From Flammeovirga sp. EKP202 (lineage in GTDB: Bacteria; Bacteroidota; Bacteroidia; Cytophagales; Flammeovirgaceae), in contig NZ_JACVVP010000007.1 in NCBI RefSeq assembly GCF_014534745.1, positions 124,001 through 188,000 of the forward strand: a stretch of DNA of 64,000 bases. Direction: 5' to 3'. The notes beneath the pieces were generated by a model. It was not told the origin of the DNA. It worked only from the letters and a program-made list of their open reading frames with translations, and searched no databases. The position numbers and the translations under genes were made by a program. Positions 62,087 to 64,000 of the stretch are shown here, one piece after another. Position 1 is the first letter of the stretch. Each line of letters begins with the position of its first letter.

Positions 62087-64000
62087 CTAATTGATATTGT
62101 CTGAAATCGTAATTTTTAATCTCTTGGAAATATTGTCAGAAGCATTACCAACGTAGATGTAATAGTCTCCTTTTTCAAGCTCCCAATCAGATTTGCCTTC
62201 GTTATAATATTGTAAGTCTTTTATTGATACTGTTAAACTCAGGTTTGTCTTTTCTCCTGCTTCTAATTGTACCTTTTGGAAAGCTTTTAATTCTTTTAAA
62301 GCTCTTTCTACTTTTGATTTATTCTTACCAATGTAAACCTGCACTACCTCGGCTCCTGTTAGTTCACCGTTGTTTCTCAAATCACAAGTAATCGTAATAT
62401 TATCCGAAGAAGCATAGACTTTTTTGTCGGCCGCAACTTCGCTGATTTCAAAATCAGTATACGACAACCCATACCCAAAAGCATATTTTGGAGTGATCTT
62501 TTTAGTATCATGCCAACGGTACCCTACCAGAATATCGTCTTTATATTCAACATTGATGGAGTCGCCAGGATAAGACATTTCTCCTAATTGATGAGCTCCA
62601 TTGTCCTCTAGTTTTTTAGGGAAAGTAATTGGCAATTTACCCGATGGGTTTACATCGCCTGAGATCACATCAGCCAAAGCATGTCCTGTTTCACTACCTA
62701 AATACCAACCTTGCATAAGGCCTTTCACTTGATCCGTCCAAGGAGTAGCTACTGCATTACCACTGATCAATACCACTCCAATATTCTCATTGACTTCTGA
62801 AATGGCCTGAATAAGGTTACTCTGTCCAAAGGGTAGGTCGTACGTCAAACGGTCTCCATCTTCACAATCTTGATGATGACTTTTATTTAAACCACCAAAA
62901 AACAATACCACATCTGCTGTTTTAGCCACCTCTATTGCTTCAGCTTTTAATACATCAGCATCAAGCTTAGAAGGAATCACTCTTCCGTATTGTGATGGAC
63001 CTGATGCATATCCCATTGCATGAATGACTTCAGCATTAGGGTAGCGTTCTTGAATACCTTGTAATGGTGAAATTTCATATTCCACTTTTAATTCTGATGA
63101 ACCACCACCGATGGTCATCATACGAGTTGCATTTTCACCTATTACAGCTATTTTTAAACCTTTTTTATCTACAATTGGGAAGAAATGATCCTCATTTTGC
63201 AATAACACAATACCTTGCTGTCCTACTCGTCTTGCTACTTCATGGTGGGCATCTGTATTAACGCTACCCAAAGGACGGTTTTCACTTAAGCTTGTTCTGT
63301 AAATTAACTTCAGAATTCTTCTCACTTTATCATCCAGCACTTCCTCACTTACTTCTCCGCTTTTCACTAACTCTTTAAAAGCACCTGCTAAATAATAATT
63401 TTCATAATGATTCTTCTCTGAATATGTCAGACCGTTTGTACCTGTACCCATTTCAATATCTAAACCATACAAAGCTGACTGTTTTGTATCATGAGCTGCC
63501 CCCCAATCCGTGAGGTATACTCCGTCAAAACCCCATTCGCCTTTTAATATTGTATTGACAAGGTATTCATTATGTGAACAATATTGCCCTCTCAACTGAT
63601 TGTAAGCACTCATCATAGACCATGTATCACCTTCTAAAACTGCGGCTTTAAAAGCAGGTAGGTAAATTTCACGTAAAGCCCTCTCGCTCAGTTCTACGTT
63701 GATATGTCCTCTCCACAATTCCTGATTATTGGCAACAAAATGTTTTACACATGCTGCTACACCATTGGTCTGAACTCCTTTGATGTAGGGTACTACCATT
63801 TTGGAAGCCAAATGTGGATCTTCTCCCATATATTCGAAGTTTCTTCCGTTTAAGGGAGTCCGGTAAATATTCACCCCTGGACCTAAAAGGATGTCTTTTT
63901 TACGATAACGTGCTTCTTCACCTACAGCAACTCCGTAATCATACGATGCCTTTTCATCAAATGTAGCAGCTAAACATGTCAATGCTGGAAATGCCGTAAT
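62087..64000 (-). CDS. GH3 beta-glucosidase-like protein (partial, 5' end outside window)
   Basis: Exo-acting beta-glycosidase. The frame stays open to the right edge, so the N-terminus is missing. Visible are GPGVNIYRTPLNGRNFEYMG, VKHFVANNQE, the nucleophile aspartate in VYLTDWGAAHDTK, the second alpha/beta domain with PFGQSNLIQAI, and the C-terminal fibronectin-III-like domain (GAEVVQVYIGK to the end). It would finish oligosaccharides from the GH5 enzymes. The stop is TAG at 62087-62089, 139 bases before the next GH5 gene, so the three GH genes probably form one operon. Confidence 0.95.
   Translation of the reverse strand: MTAFPALTCLAATFDEKASYDYGVAVGEEARYRKKDILLGPGVNIYRTPLNGRNFEYMGEDPHLASKMVVPYIKGVQTNGVAACVKHFVANNQELWRGHINVELSERALREIYLPAFKAAVLEGDTWSMMSAYNQLRGQYCSHNEYLVNTILKGEWGFDGVYLTDWGAAHDTKQSALYGLDIEMGTGTNGLTYSEKNHYENYYLAGAFKELVKSGEVSEEVLDDKVRRILKLIYRTSLSENRPLGSVNTDAHHEVARRVGQQGIVLLQNEDHFFPIVDKKGLKIAVIGENATRMMTIGGGSSELKVEYEISPLQGIQERYPNAEVIHAMGYASGPSQYGRVIPSKLDADVLKAEAIEVAKTADVVLFFGGLNKSHHQDCEDGDRLTYDLPFGQSNLIQAISEVNENIGVVLISGNAVATPWTDQVKGLMQGWYLGSETGHALADVISGDVNPSGKLPITFPKKLEDNGAHQLGEMSYPGDSINVEYKDDILVGYRWHDTKKITPKYAFGYGLSYTDFEISEVAADKKVYASSDNITITCDLRNNGELTGAEVVQVYIGKNKSKVERALKELKAFQKVQLEAGEKTNLSLTVSIKDLQYYNEGKSDWELEKGDYYIYVGNASDNISKRLKITISDNIN

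Overview
The window looks like chromosomal DNA of a marine, Flammeovirga-like member of the Cytophagales (Bacteroidota). The lineage is an inference. It rests on the low GC content, TAnnTTTG-type -7 boxes, a TonB-dependent receptor, a type IX secretion (T9SS) sorting domain, bacillithiol synthesis (BshC), M56/BlaI modules with TonB C-terminal domains, and a Reg_prop/Y_Y_Y sensor regulator. I saw no rRNA, tRNA, CRISPR array, insertion sequence or prophage.

Positions 1-26500 are mostly housekeeping. The order is the cytochrome c oxidase genes coxB-ctaD (minus), a dCMP deaminase, carB, hisF, panD, a flippase-like membrane protein coupled to rfaE2, an IscA-like protein with a C-terminal processing peptidase and a hybrid histidine kinase, a second flippase-like protein, and a YgiQ-type radical SAM protein. 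A regulatory island follows at 17600-21950. It holds a small TonB-domain protein facing a blaI-like repressor and two tandem M56 peptidases. A tandem duplication left a 33-codon blaI stump between the M56 genes, and three 16-bp palindromic operators lie in front of blaI. Next are a leucine-rich-repeat protein, a YiaA-like protein, a hemA-globin pair and an NAD(P)-binding protein.

Positions 26800-48300 hold a phosphopantetheinyl transferase, a TonB-dependent receptor with a downstream lipoprotein, an operon of membrane protein, FAD amine-oxidase-like protein and DUF350 protein, then yaaA, a rhodanese, rpoN, a histidine kinase with its response regulator, an isolated sufB, and a run that includes bshC, a fatty acid hydroxylase and an M20 dipeptidase. 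Two repeat loci with a shared 23-bp arm, and a possible small RNA, lie in the intergenic DNA.

Positions 48300-64000 are accessory carbohydrate DNA, all on the minus strand: GH3, GH5-CBM6-T9SS, GH5, a propeller/LuxR sensor regulator, then a four-gene operon of glycyl-radical activase, divergent glycyl radical enzyme, cupin and GH47 alpha-mannosidase, followed by an MFS transporter. This operon is the best candidate for an undescribed system. It pairs a rare bacterial GH47 enzyme with a radical enzyme whose active-site cysteine lacks the CxE signature of known glycyl-radical dehydratases, and its promoter region carries a perfect 18-bp palindrome.
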